This document shows, in pieces, positions 39,445 to 48,480 of a stretch of 64,000 bases of DNA. The stretch's first letter is position 1; every line of letters starts with the position of its first letter. Where the stretch lies: contig NZ_AP027922.1 in NCBI RefSeq assembly GCF_030296835.1, positions 2,976,001 through 3,040,000 on the forward strand, read 5' to 3'. The notes under the pieces were generated by a model. That model saw nothing but the letters and a program-made list of their open reading frames with translations. It had not been told where the DNA came from and did no database searches. Position numbers and translations under genes: made by a program. The DNA is from Pseudoalteromonas sp. MM1. Its GTDB lineage: Bacteria > Pseudomonadota > Gammaproteobacteria > Enterobacterales > Alteromonadaceae.

Positions 39445-40056
39445 GATTTATTTACATAACCCCAATTAAAATGCGGCGGGAGTATATCAGTGAGCATTCA
39501 CCAACTAAAGAGGTTAAATAAGTACAAATACTGATTTTTTGAAATCTAAGTAGTAAAGCCCAGTAGCACCGTATTAAAAGAGCGGCATGAGGCCTTTATA
39601 AAACACCTAAATTGATTATTACGTAGGTAATAAATAAGCACCTTTATATTTTAAATGCCCTTGCTTAGCTTATTTACTGTGTTTTATTTAGAGGTTGTAG
39701 CGCATGCAGGCTTAAGCTGAGCTTTTAAAAGTAATATAATAACGGCGTTAATTGTATGGCTAAGCACATTAGGTAGCTGTATTACACAAGCTATGCCTTA
39801 CTAAAACATAAACAAATTTGAGTTTTGCCGATAAACAGCCACAGCTTTTTACTACTGTGCACAATTTACAAAAATAAGTGCATAAAATTCATATTCTACA
39901 TCTCTCTTTTTTTACTCTACGTACCCAAACAAAAATAAAACATTAAATATCAAACACTTAAATAAATAAGCTTGGTAGGCATAGGCTTTGCTTCATGTAT
40001 TACAAGTTAAATGGTAGCAATAGCTACATACAACAAATTACACAACGGGAGACATT
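39445..40056. other. 612-bp divergent intergenic region, no gene seen
   Basis: Lies between the Tsx-like gene (leftward) and dps (rightward). I see A/T-rich sequence with no convincing ORF, no strong hairpin and no recognisable OxyR or Fur site. The dps ribosome site (GGGAG at about 40047) is clear. Confidence 0.5.
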
Positions 40057-40572
40057 ATGAGTAACTCACAACACCCAATTGAATTTACAGCCCCAGGTAT
40101 GGATAACGAATCAGCAAAAAAAACAATTGAAACACTCGATAACCGACTCGTAGCGCTTTTAGACTTACAACTTACTTTAAAGCATATTCACTGGAATGTA
40201 GTAGGCCCAAGCTTTATTGGTGTGCATGAAATGTTAGACCCACAAGTCGATGCTATTCGCGAAATGACCGACACCATCGCAGAGCGTATTGCCACATTAG
40301 GCGGTACGCCACAAGGTACACCTAAGTCAATTGTAGATCGCCGCACATGGGAAGAATACTCATTAGGTAAAGCCTTTGTAGTAGAGCATTTAGGTGCATT
40401 AGACAAAGTATACAGTGGCGTAAACGCCGACCACCGCAAAGCCATCGGAACGCTGTCTGAATTAGACCCAGTATCTGAGGATATGATCACCAGCCAGCTT
40501 GGCGACTTAGAGCAATTTCAGTGGTTTGTACGTGCACACATTGAATCATCTGCAGGTAAACTAAATCATTAA
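40057..40572 (+). CDS. dps: Dps family DNA-protection / ferritin-like protein
   Basis: The 171-residue protein has the Dps four-helix fold with the ferroxidase residues in LTLKHIHWNVVGPSFIGVHEMLDPQVDAIREMTDTIAERI. This includes the His pair of helix A and the downstream Asp and Glu. It should form a 12-subunit shell that oxidises Fe2+ with peroxide and protects DNA. It has a long upstream region and is followed by a regularly spaced repeat tract and a strong terminator. Confidence 0.93.
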   Translation: MSNSQHPIEFTAPGMDNESAKKTIETLDNRLVALLDLQLTLKHIHWNVVGPSFIGVHEMLDPQVDAIREMTDTIAERIATLGGTPQGTPKSIVDRRTWEEYSLGKAFVVEHLGALDKVYSGVNADHRKAIGTLSELDPVSEDMITSQLGDLEQFQWFVRAHIESSAGKLNH

Positions 40573-40592
40573 TTTATTACCTACCTTGCCAT

Positions 40593-40765
40593 ACAAGGAA
40601 TGTTAATAAGCGTTAAAGGACTAATAATCTTACAAGGATACGTTAAATAAGTAGGTACAGGATGAAGTGCAAACTACAAGGACCCGTTACTTATTACATT
40701 AAGGATGTAGTAAATGCACCAAGGATGATTAAAGCTTGCTACGGATTTGGTAAATCTACAAGGAT
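40593..40765. repeat. Nine AAGGA(T)-type motifs at about 20-bp spacing downstream of dps
   Basis: The GG dinucleotides of AAGGA/ACGGA/CAGGA motifs fall at about 40597, 40618, 40636, 40660, 40680, 40703, 40723, 40743 and 40762, i.e. steps of 18-24 bp. Partial longer copies share ACAAGGAT followed by GTTAAA. The tract lies between the dps stop and its terminator, so it should be in the dps transcript 3' end. Confidence 0.6.
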
Positions 40766-40774
40766 TGTTAAAAT

Positions 40775-40815
40775 ACAAACGCCTAGCATAGCCATGCTAA
40801 GCGTTTGTGTTTTTT
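40775..40815. terminator. Strong terminator after dps
   Basis: ACAAACGC (40775-40782) pairs with GCGTTTGT (40801-40808) and TAGCAT pairs with ATGCTA inside, followed by GTTTTTT. It also faces the convergent PhoX-like gene. Confidence 0.88.
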
Positions 40816-40821
40816 ACCATT

Positions 40822-42189
40822 TTAAAGCTTAAAACTATCCCAAGGGCCAGTTATGGCAAGCGTTTTAGTTGGCATATATACGTTTACAAACAAAGTTTGC
40901 CCATCAGGTGAAAAACACGCCCCAGCGAGCTCGGTTTGTGCGTTTAGTTTAGCAAAGTTATACACCTCTCCTTTAGGTGTTACCCCGCGTAAATGGTTAT
41001 TCACCGTGTCTGTGTATTGATCCTCACATACAATTAAATGCCCGTTAGGCGCTACCGTTAAATTATCACCAAAGTTGTATAACGACTCGTTTGTACTTTC
41101 TACAAATAGTTGTATTTTTCCAGGCTCATTTTGTTCTAACTCAGTGCCTTCGTTTTTTGAAGGTGTGTACTTCATTACCTGACCTAGCTGCTTTTTGCCC
41201 CCATTAGTACAGCAAAAATAAAGCTCATTTTTACCCCAATGTATTCCCTCTCCTCGTGCAAATAAGGCTGCACCTTTTTTATAACCTTGCTTACGTAGGT
41301 CATCATTTGGGCTTTTAGGGTCTGTGAGCGTTATCCATTCAACTAAAAGGTCGCTGTGTAGTGGCATGGACGATGAGTCCCAATTGCGGCTATCAAACTG
41401 TGGTTGGTTTTTAATTACCATAGCCTGAAGCTTGCCGCCCTGGTTTAATTTACCACGCTGATTAGGAATAAATCGATAAAATAAACTATCGCCTCTATCC
41501 TCAGTTAAATAAACAATACCCGTTCTTGGGTCTATTGCTGCAGCTTCATGGTTAAAACGGCCCATCTCATATAATGGCTCTGGCTTAATTAAGCCTTTGG
41601 CGCTGGCAGGTACTTCAAAAATGTAACCGTGAGATTGCGACAACCCATCGCTTTTATCCATAACGGTTTCTTCGCAGGTTAGCCAACTGCCCCACGGCGT
41701 TACACCACCTGAGCAGTTTCTTATTGTGCCACACAGCGATAAATACTCTTGCTCGCGTTTTTGCTCTTTTAAGTTATAAATTATATGGCTAGTGCCTCCA
41801 GGCAAAGCTACACCATTTTCAAGCGAATCATAGGCTAAAGAGGTTTTGTGGTTACTAATTAAATCAGACGCGGTATCAATGTGTTTAGGTTGTAACTCAT
41901 GGTTACGTATAAGGGCTACGCGTTCGTTATCTAATGCAATACAGCCCATGCCATCGGCTCTGTCGGGTACATCTAGGCCATCATCCATTTTATCGCCAAG
42001 CTTAGATATCACCTGATATGTAAACCCTTCTGGTAAATCAAGTAATGCATCAGTATCGGCAAGTAATGGGCCGTAAGCAGGTAGTTTGGCTGTTACGTTT
42101 GGCAGTGCTACTTTACCCATTGCACTTCGCGATAAACCTAAAAATGCCAACGTACCCGCACTGAGTAAAAACTCTCTTCTAGAAACCAT
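40822..42189 (-). CDS. PhoX-family (DUF839) Tat-exported phosphatase-like protein
   Basis: The 455-residue protein begins with a Tat-type signal (SRREFLLSAGTLAFLGLS), although the double Arg is followed by Glu. It then shows PhoX/DUF839 blocks: NHELQPKHID, GGVTPWGSWLTCEET, GRFNHEAAAIDPRTGIVYLTEDRGD and FARGEGIHW. PhoX enzymes are calcium-iron alkaline phosphatases used for phosphate acquisition. This one could hydrolyse phosphomonoesters in the periplasm. Monocistronic. Confidence 0.85.
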   Translation of the reverse strand: MVSRREFLLSAGTLAFLGLSRSAMGKVALPNVTAKLPAYGPLLADTDALLDLPEGFTYQVISKLGDKMDDGLDVPDRADGMGCIALDNERVALIRNHELQPKHIDTASDLISNHKTSLAYDSLENGVALPGGTSHIIYNLKEQKREQEYLSLCGTIRNCSGGVTPWGSWLTCEETVMDKSDGLSQSHGYIFEVPASAKGLIKPEPLYEMGRFNHEAAAIDPRTGIVYLTEDRGDSLFYRFIPNQRGKLNQGGKLQAMVIKNQPQFDSRNWDSSSMPLHSDLLVEWITLTDPKSPNDDLRKQGYKKGAALFARGEGIHWGKNELYFCCTNGGKKQLGQVMKYTPSKNEGTELEQNEPGKIQLFVESTNESLYNFGDNLTVAPNGHLIVCEDQYTDTVNNHLRGVTPKGEVYNFAKLNAQTELAGACFSPDGQTLFVNVYMPTKTLAITGPWDSFKL

Positions 42190-42395
42190 TATTTTATTCC
42201 CGTGTTTTTTATTAAATCTATAGTAATGGAAATAGCCCGCTAGAAGTACGGCGCTTTGCTAAATTCATCAAAGTGTAATAATGTAACATTCCATCCGTAC
42301 CAAATATCAATTAATTCAACTTTAAATAATTGCCCTCACTGTTTAATCGTAGGATAGTAAGTTACTCAAACAACAACGGCTTAATTAGGAGTATC

Positions 42396-43544
42396 ATGAT
42401 CAAAATATTACTAGCAACCAGCTTAATTGCCTCTTCATTCGCAGCTTTAAGTAATCCACTCACCGTTGAAGAACAACGCATCAGCAAAGCACAAACAGCT
42501 ATGCCCACAGTGTTAAACGCCTTTAATAAAGAAGTAACCACCTTTGAGCAACAGTTTAAAACACTTTCAAGTTTTAAAGAGGCTAAAAACTTAGTGCAAA
42601 CCTATAGTTTTGAGCTGTGGGAAAGTGCTAAACAGCGTATTGCAAAAACTAAAAACTACGACGACCGAGCACTTTATTGGGCGCGCTTGCTTTCAAGCAA
42701 AGTAATACGTACAACCACAGCTAACGTTAAGCTATCTGACGCACAAATAAATACGCTGCTAAGCATGCTTGAAGAAGGCAGCCGAGGCCGCACCGATTTA
42801 GCTTTTTCATCAGGCAGTGATAAAAAAATTATTCTAACCGGGTTTGACCCATTTTTACTCGACAAAAATATCAACCAAAGTAATCCATCTGGTGTTGCCG
42901 CATTATTACTCGACGGCCAAGTTATTAATTACAATGGCGTTAGCGCCGAAATTAACACGGTTATGGTACCAGTACGCTACGAAGACTTTGATCAAGGCAT
43001 AATAGAATCCCTCCTTGCTCCCTACTATGCACTGAATAACGTGGACATGGTGGTAACCGTAAGCATGGGCAGAACCGAGTTTGATTTAGAGCACTTTCCA
43101 GGTAAACGCCGCAGCGTAACCGCGCCAGATAACGCCAATATTGTCTACGGCGGTACGCAAACAAGCCCTGTTATACCCAAGTTAAATGGCCGCCCACTGC
43201 CTGGTAATGAATTTGTAAAATTTAGCCTACCAGTAAGCGCCATGCAAAACGCCAAAGGCCCATATAAAGTGATCGACAACCGAGAAGTCACCACGCTAGA
43301 TCAAACCTTTAAAGCGCCTTCGTACGGCGCGCTAAGAAATAGTGTTGCAGTAAATGGCGGCGGGGGTGGTTATTTATCTAACGAAATATCGTATCGCAGC
43401 ATACGCCTACGCGATGAGCTTAACTCAAGTATACCTACGGGTCATATACATACCCCGCGTATACAACAGTTTGAACCAGAAACAGAAGCTAAAATAGTAA
43501 AACAAATTCAATCAATGCTAGAGCATAGCCTAGTTGCGCTGTAG
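42396..43544 (+). CDS. Secreted peptidase C15 (pyroglutamyl peptidase)-like protein with Cys-to-Ser at the nucleophile position
   Basis: The ATG at 42396 follows TTAGGAG and starts a signal peptide (MIKILLATSLIASSFAALS). The 382-residue protein has an N-terminal helical part and a C15-like core: ILTGFDPFLL ... NPSG, VVTVSMGRTEF, GGYLSNEISYRS and the His of TGHIHTP (H352). In active C15 enzymes the strand reads YLCN and Cys is the nucleophile. Here it is S328. It may be inactive, a binding protein or use another mechanism. Its periplasmic location is also unusual for C15. Confidence 0.72.
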   Translation: MIKILLATSLIASSFAALSNPLTVEEQRISKAQTAMPTVLNAFNKEVTTFEQQFKTLSSFKEAKNLVQTYSFELWESAKQRIAKTKNYDDRALYWARLLSSKVIRTTTANVKLSDAQINTLLSMLEEGSRGRTDLAFSSGSDKKIILTGFDPFLLDKNINQSNPSGVAALLLDGQVINYNGVSAEINTVMVPVRYEDFDQGIIESLLAPYYALNNVDMVVTVSMGRTEFDLEHFPGKRRSVTAPDNANIVYGGTQTSPVIPKLNGRPLPGNEFVKFSLPVSAMQNAKGPYKVIDNREVTTLDQTFKAPSYGALRNSVAVNGGGGGYLSNEISYRSIRLRDELNSSIPTGHIHTPRIQQFEPETEAKIVKQIQSMLEHSLVAL

Positions 43545-43569
43545 CAAAGCTAAGTAAGATACATAAAAT

Positions 43570-43597
43570 AAGGGCAAAATTAATTGCCCTTTTTTAC
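43570..43597. terminator. Bidirectional terminator
   Basis: AAGGGCAA at 43570-43577 pairs with TTGCCCTT at 43584-43591, followed by T6, between convergent C15-like and GST genes. Confidence 0.85.
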
Positions 43598-43607
43598 TTT
43601 TTAAGCG

Positions 43608-44285
43608 TTAGATTTTAGGGTAGTTAGATGGGAAAAACGCGCGTTTTGCTTCTTCATCAAACTCTTTTTTAAAGGCAATATCGCTGCCAATTTTACGTGC
43701 ACGAGCAACCGCTGGGCGGCTATCAATACTTTCAAACCAACGTTTTAAATTAGGATATGGCGCTAAGCCCTCTTCACCAAGCACTACTGGTGCTTTATCA
43801 ATCCAGCCCCAAGCAGATACATCAGCAATGGTATATTCATCACCCACAATGTAGTCGCGACCTTCAAGATGTGTATCAAGCACTTCGTAGTGGCGCTGTG
43901 CCTCACGCAGATAGCGGTTAACTGCGTAATCAAGCCCTTCTGGTGCCATGTGTCTAAAGTGTACACTTTGCCCTGAATACGGCCCAAGGCCCGATGCAAT
44001 AAACATTAACCACGAGAGCATTTCGGCGCGATTCTCTACCTTACCTGCTAACTTGCCGTGTTTTTCACTTAGGTACATTAATATAGCATTCGAATCAAAC
44101 ACACGGGTTTCACCATCAACAATGGCAGGTGCTTTAGCATTAGGATTAATGGCTTTAAACTCAGGTGTATGTTGCTCACCTTTTAAGGTATCAAGTGGCA
44201 CAAGTTCGAACGGTAAGCCTGTTTCTTCTAAAAACAAAGCAACCTTCATTGGGTTAGGTGTATGGTGAAAATAAAATTTGATCAT
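43608..44285 (-). CDS. Glutathione S-transferase family protein
   Basis: The 225-residue protein has the thioredoxin-like N-terminal GST domain (YFHHTPNPMKVALFLEETGLPFELVPLD, then FDSNAILMYLSEKHGKL). An all-helical C-terminal domain with YIVGDEYTIADVSAWGW follows, the conserved capping motif of the family. It has a strong ribosome site (AGGAGCG). Probably detoxifies electrophiles or thiol conjugates. Confidence 0.92.
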   Translation of the reverse strand: MIKFYFHHTPNPMKVALFLEETGLPFELVPLDTLKGEQHTPEFKAINPNAKAPAIVDGETRVFDSNAILMYLSEKHGKLAGKVENRAEMLSWLMFIASGLGPYSGQSVHFRHMAPEGLDYAVNRYLREAQRHYEVLDTHLEGRDYIVGDEYTIADVSAWGWIDKAPVVLGEEGLAPYPNLKRWFESIDSRPAVARARKIGSDIAFKKEFDEEAKRAFFPSNYPKI

Positions 44286-44356
44286 AAAACGCTCCTAAAA
44301 GTAGTAGCTACAATTAAACCACAACTTGAGCGGTCGTTAAAATAACAAAAAAGTAG

Positions 44357-44998
44357 TTAGCTAAAGTACTTAACTAAACAACTCACCTGCATTAATCCAG
44401 CGCCAATATAAATAAATGTAACGCGCGCCTCTTCTTGCTCCTTTTTAATAAGCGCTACCAAAAAAGTAACTACAATAATAATTACACTTAATGCCAAGCC
44501 ATATAAAAAAGAGCCACAAAAATGAGGTAAAGCAGCAAGTAAGCCCGCAATAATTACTACGCCGTTATGAGCTACAGGCATACGAACATTAAACAATATC
44601 CCAAGCAATGCAGCTGTAAACGCAGACGCATATAAAATTACAATGTGCCTAGGCCATTCATAACTGAGTGGGGCTTTAAAACTAAAATTAGCAGTACTAA
44701 CACTGGTAACAGCAGACGACGTAGCGTGTATAAAAATACTAACTAATAAAGCACCAATAAAAAATGCAGCAAATGCCGAGACTGCACCACCGCCTCTATA
44801 TCCTGCTTTCTCTTTTTCTATCACTATAACTACAACACTCAGTGCCACACTAAGCTGAAACCATTGCCAGTAATCGTTACTAAAAAGAGGGATTGCAGCA
44901 AAGCCAATTACGGGGACTAATATTTTGGCTTCTTCGTTTTTGTGTAATAAATAAAAAGCCATAATAGCTATATAAAACAGTGCCGTTATATCGGGCAT
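44357..44998 (-). CDS. Integral membrane protein of unknown function
   Basis: 213 residues with about six transmembrane helices and a Gly-rich loop GYRGGGAVSAFAAFF. I recognise no family. The start at 44998 has AAGGAAG upstream. No partner genes: the GST gene lies 70 bp downstream with its own ribosome site. Could be a permease-like or regulatory membrane protein, but nothing decides this. Confidence 0.6.
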   Translation of the reverse strand: MPDITALFYIAIMAFYLLHKNEEAKILVPVIGFAAIPLFSNDYWQWFQLSVALSVVVIVIEKEKAGYRGGGAVSAFAAFFIGALLVSIFIHATSSAVTSVSTANFSFKAPLSYEWPRHIVILYASAFTAALLGILFNVRMPVAHNGVVIIAGLLAALPHFCGSFLYGLALSVIIIVVTFLVALIKKEQEEARVTFIYIGAGLMQVSCLVKYFS

Positions 44999-45537
44999 AT
45001 AAATAACTTCCTTGTAAACATTTTATAAAAATAAATTTTAACTATTGCGCTTACTAATCAGTATTAGGCCTTAATAAATTCTTTAACTGCGCTTACTTTT
45101 TTACCGTGCAATATCAACTCACTATTAACCACAAGGTTCGCGCAGGCTTGCAAACATTGCACTTAACAAGCAAAGCGTTTTTCGTTTGGGCCTATTTCAA
45201 AAATAAGTTACTGCCGCGGCAATTATAATACTACTAGCGCAAGGTAAACTATCATCAAATGATGTCGACTTATGTGATAACAAAATACAAGTACCCACCA
45301 GCGTTGACAATACGCTTGCGTGTTTTGCCAAGTACATTATGGAATAAAAATACAATAAAACAATAACTTATACCAACTCACTTAATTGAGTGAGCTATTT
45401 TTAGGATGGAAAACATGCTGATAGCTAGGTAAAAAACGTTGCACATAGCGCAGCCTGTTATAAGAAAACAACCAAGGGCAATAATGATGAAATATTTTAG
45501 TGGGTTATCAATATCTCCCACTGAGGCGACTAAAAGT
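44999..45537. other. 540-bp intergenic region with no assigned gene
   Basis: Between the membrane protein start (leftward) and the end of the AraC gene. It contains a short in-frame tail on the minus strand near 45070-45160 that looks like a decayed C-terminus (low confidence). It also has an inverted repeat CTCACT / AGTGAG near 45376-45393 and a hairpin at 45499-45522 that may end the AraC transcript. Confidence 0.4.
45499..45522 (-). terminator. Hairpin after AraC-family gene
   Basis: AGTGGG (45499-45504) pairs with CCCACT (45517-45522). On the minus strand it is followed by AAAATATTT, so termination is only probable. Confidence 0.5.
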
Positions 45538-46365
45538 TTACTGCTGGCTCAATAGCCACTCCTTTGGCGCTTGTCCTGTTTTTTTTCTAAATACACGGGC
45601 AAGTGCTGAGCCGTTTTCGTATCCAACCTGATTAGCTACTAAGTCCATATTTTGATTTTTTAAAATAAGCTTTTTAGCAACAGATAAGCGCCAATCAGTC
45701 AAATAATCAGCTGGTGTTTGATCTATTACTCGCTTAAACGTATCTGCAAATTTTGAACGTGACATACCACACGCCTCAGCCATAGTATTAAGTGACCAAC
45801 TTTGATCTGGTGCTTGATGTATTTTTATTAAAACTTTAGCCAACTGGGGATGACTAAGCCCTGCCATCATACCGCTTTTAATTGCGCCCTCTTTTAATAC
45901 TTTACGCAAAACACTAATTAAAAATACATCGCATAAACGCTCTATAATTAAATCCTTACCGTTGATGTCTTTAAATGCTTCTTCAAAAATCCAAAAAGCG
46001 CTCTGCGCTAATAGGCCATCACCGGCTAATTCGTAATTTAAGCAAAAAGGCATCGCTTGTAATAAAGGGCTATGCCCACCGCTTTGATAACTAATTTGTG
46101 CACACACTAGATCGGCACCATCGCCATTATCCGAAAGCAAACAATGTCCTGTAGAGTGAGGAAAAAAGATAACCGAAGGTGTAGATAAAACCACTTCAAA
46201 ACCACTATTACTACGCACTCTTAAGGTACCTGAGCGTAATAAATGTAAATGCCCAACACCTTGATTGTCACTAAAGTCACTAGTACCGCACATATTCCCA
46301 GTGAAAAACACGTTGGCATTGAGTGAAAAATGACTCAGTACGCTCGAAAGTACGTCCACATACAC
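45538..46365 (-). CDS. AraC-family regulator with cupin-like N-terminal domain
   Basis: 275 residues. The N-terminal cupin_6-like domain (FFTGNMCGTSDFSDNQGVGHLHLLRSGTLRVRSN) precedes a C-terminal two-HTH AraC DNA-binding domain: SLNTMAEACGMSRSKFADTFKRVIDQTPADYLTDWRLSVAKKLI, then ANQVGYENGSALARVFRKKTGQAPKEW. The gene is divergent from the YHS protein gene, whose start is 120 bp away, and may control it. Confidence 0.9.
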   Translation of the reverse strand: MYVDVLSSVLSHFSLNANVFFTGNMCGTSDFSDNQGVGHLHLLRSGTLRVRSNSGFEVVLSTPSVIFFPHSTGHCLLSDNGDGADLVCAQISYQSGGHSPLLQAMPFCLNYELAGDGLLAQSAFWIFEEAFKDINGKDLIIERLCDVFLISVLRKVLKEGAIKSGMMAGLSHPQLAKVLIKIHQAPDQSWSLNTMAEACGMSRSKFADTFKRVIDQTPADYLTDWRLSVAKKLILKNQNMDLVANQVGYENGSALARVFRKKTGQAPKEWLLSQQ

Positions 46366-46485
46366 CTCTTTGGATTATTGGTATGAAAGAATAGACTAAT
46401 AGACGCATATTAACCAAACAATAACGATAAAGTACAGTTGAGTTTAAAATAAACACACTAATTAAATTACCCTTTGGAGATACTC

Positions 46486-46956
46486 ATGAAATTTTCGACA
46501 CTTACTAAATCAACTTTTTTTGCAGCATCGGTACTTATAAGCTCACTAAGCTTTGCAGCAGATATAGACGCAAATGCCGATGTAAACGACATTGCAATTA
46601 GTGGTTATGATACCGTTGCTTACTTTACCCAGCACAAAGCGGTCGTAGGTAGTTTTGAATATACCGCAACACATAAAAATGCCATTTATAAGTTTAGTTC
46701 AGCTAAGCATCGCGATTTATTTAGAGCTAACCCAGAAAAGTATGCACCGCAATTTGGTGGCTTTTGTGCCTTTGGTGTATCAATGGAGAAAAAATTTGAC
46801 GTAGATCCTGAAGCGTTCAAAATTGTTGAAAATAAACTTTATTTAAATCTTGATAAATCGGTTCAAAAACAATGGCTAAAAGACGTACCAGGCTTTATTA
46901 GTTCAGCCAATTCAAACTGGCTTGACATAAAAGACAAAACAGCAAAAGAACTTTAA
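46486..46956 (+). CDS. YHS-domain periplasmic protein
   Basis: I use the ATG at 46486 (GGAG 8 bp upstream); an in-frame TTG at 46474 is not needed. The 156-residue protein has a signal peptide ending at SLSFA and the YHS fold: DIAISGYDTVAYFTQHKAVVGS, KFSSAKHRDLFRANPEKYAPQFGGFCAFG. YHS domains bind metals in copper or mercury proteins. This secreted type is common in marine bacteria, with an unknown partner. Divergent from an AraC gene. Confidence 0.85.
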   Translation: MKFSTLTKSTFFAASVLISSLSFAADIDANADVNDIAISGYDTVAYFTQHKAVVGSFEYTATHKNAIYKFSSAKHRDLFRANPEKYAPQFGGFCAFGVSMEKKFDVDPEAFKIVENKLYLNLDKSVQKQWLKDVPGFISSANSNWLDIKDKTAKEL

Positions 46957-46977
46957 TAAAACCAATTTCAAGTTAAT

Positions 46978-47017
46978 TTTTGAGGTTGCTTCGGTTTATA
47001 ACCGTTCACCCTCAAAA
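46978..47017. terminator. Nested hairpin after YHS gene
   Basis: TTTTGAGG (46978-46985) pairs with CCTCAAAA (47010-47017), enclosing an inner CGGTT/AACCG stem. It lies between convergent genes. Confidence 0.6.
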
Positions 47018-47068
47018 TGCCATTTAAATTAATAGCGTTTTAGGTTTAAGCTCTTAATTTAACTAATA

Positions 47069-47410
47069 TTACTTTGATTTATTTAACAACGACTTTAAGT
47101 CTGCAAACGGAGAATGTGTTGCAGCCTCTATTTTTGGCTCTGTAGTCGATTCGCCATACATAATATATTCGTGGTATTTATTATGCTCATTGTCATGGCA
47201 ATAAATACACAATAACTCCCAATTACTGCCATCTTCTGGATTATTATTGTGGTTATGATCTATATGGTGCACCGTTAACTCACGTAAATTTGAGTGCTCA
47301 AATTCACGGGCACAACGCCCACATATCCAAGGGTACAATCTTAAGGCCTTTATTCTATAACCTTCCTCTTGCTTCTCATAAGCTTGAGGTACATGGCTAA
47401 TCTTACTCAT
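47069..47410 (-). CDS. YajD-like HNH nuclease domain protein
   Basis: Started at the ATG at 47410 (MSKISHVPQAY). The 113-residue protein has two CxxC zinc pairs (CGRCAREF and LCIYCHDNEH) and the HNH core TVHHIDHNHNNNPEDGSNWELLC. The YajD family is conserved in gammaproteobacteria; the biological role is not established. A C-terminal Ser/Lys tail follows. Single gene. Confidence 0.88.
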   Translation of the reverse strand: MSKISHVPQAYEKQEEGYRIKALRLYPWICGRCAREFEHSNLRELTVHHIDHNHNNNPEDGSNWELLCIYCHDNEHNKYHEYIMYGESTTEPKIEAATHSPFADLKSLLNKSK

Positions 47411-47620
47411 AGTATTTCTGTTAAATTGGTTATCACGGAGATAAATACTGAAAAATGCCATTACAGACAAGTCATCAAAAAGTATTTATATGTCAGCCTG
47501 TTTGTACCCAAGCGCGAAGTAAGGCCATAAGTTTTAAATTGCAGAAAGCCCAAACTTGGCTTGTAGACAAACAACAAAACCAAAAAATCAATACCTTAGT
47601 AAAGTGTTAAATAATTCGCT

Positions 47621-48220
47621 TTATGCCATTTTTTGGAGTGTTTCAAGGCTATGTTCATTTACATGCTCAATCAGTTCAGGAAAAAATGCAAAAAAAATAG
47701 CCTCCAATTCATGGTAGTTACGTGCTATATCCTCAGCAGATCCTGCAAAGTTATTAGTAAAACGAATACGTTTGGCTATGTTATCAAGCGCAAGCCCTAC
47801 TCCATTAATTGTTTCGTACTCTTTAAACCAATCGTTTTTGGTCATACTGGTTACAACCTGTTGCATGCGCGGCGGCATAACCGCTATGCGCTCATTTAAA
47901 AGTGCGTAGCTGCTGCGTTTAAAATCATGTAAAGGGTGTTTGCTAAATTGCTGCCAGTGCCTAATTAAAAAGTGATCAAACACCACATCAATCGCTACGC
48001 CTGCAAAGCGTTTTCGCTCGGATGAAAAGTACTGTTTGGCTTCTTTTACTAACGAGTGAGAGTCGGTAAATTTATCGACTAAGTAATGGTTGTTTAGCGC
48101 GTTTTTAACTGTGTTTGGCAATTGCTCTACATGCCTTTTGCCACCAAAGTCACCCAGCAAGTTTCCAAAGTGTGAGTCGGCTGTAGGCTTTGCAAAGTAA
48201 AGATGAGCTAAGTAATTCAC
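47621..48220 (-). CDS. acpH: Acyl carrier protein phosphodiesterase
   Basis: Starts at a GTG at 48220 with GAGGACTT upstream. 199 residues with the AcpH (DUF479) signature: MNYLAHLYFAKPTADSHFGNLLGDF, VDKFTDSHSLVKEA, FAGVAIDVVFDHFLIRHW. The conserved His and Asp residues form the HD-like metal site. It removes 4'-phosphopantetheine from holo-ACP. Confidence 0.88.
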   Translation of the reverse strand: MNYLAHLYFAKPTADSHFGNLLGDFGGKRHVEQLPNTVKNALNNHYLVDKFTDSHSLVKEAKQYFSSERKRFAGVAIDVVFDHFLIRHWQQFSKHPLHDFKRSSYALLNERIAVMPPRMQQVVTSMTKNDWFKEYETINGVGLALDNIAKRIRFTNNFAGSAEDIARNYHELEAIFFAFFPELIEHVNEHSLETLQKMA

Positions 48221-48480
48221 AAGTCCTCGGCTTCAGTAGTTTATACATTTTGATAGTAACTTAAATCTACATAAAATTCAGATGTCAGCTCTTAAATTAA
48301 AGCAATAAAAACAGCAAGCTCTAACAATACTTGGCCAATTACAATTGTATTTTATTAATTCAGTAAAGGGTCAGCCTTATTTTGTTATCACTATTGCTTA
48401 TTTTTGGTGCACATAAATTGTAAAACACTTTGCTGATTTCCTTTTTATATTCCCCTGCTATTTGCAGTTATAGGCCTTAC

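Noticed and set aside
40593-40765. CRISPR-like array
   Set aside because: Repeats are only 5-8 bp and degenerate, spacing is 18-24 bp without constant repeats, so it is not a CRISPR.
40662-40829. Plus-strand frame of about 56 codons starting at 40662
   Set aside because: It runs through the strong dps terminator at 40775-40815 and into the opposite-strand PhoX gene, so coding is unlikely.
45070-45160. Possible decayed C-terminus on minus strand
   Set aside because: Only about 30 readable residues without recognisable family; reported as a possibility only, not as a gene.
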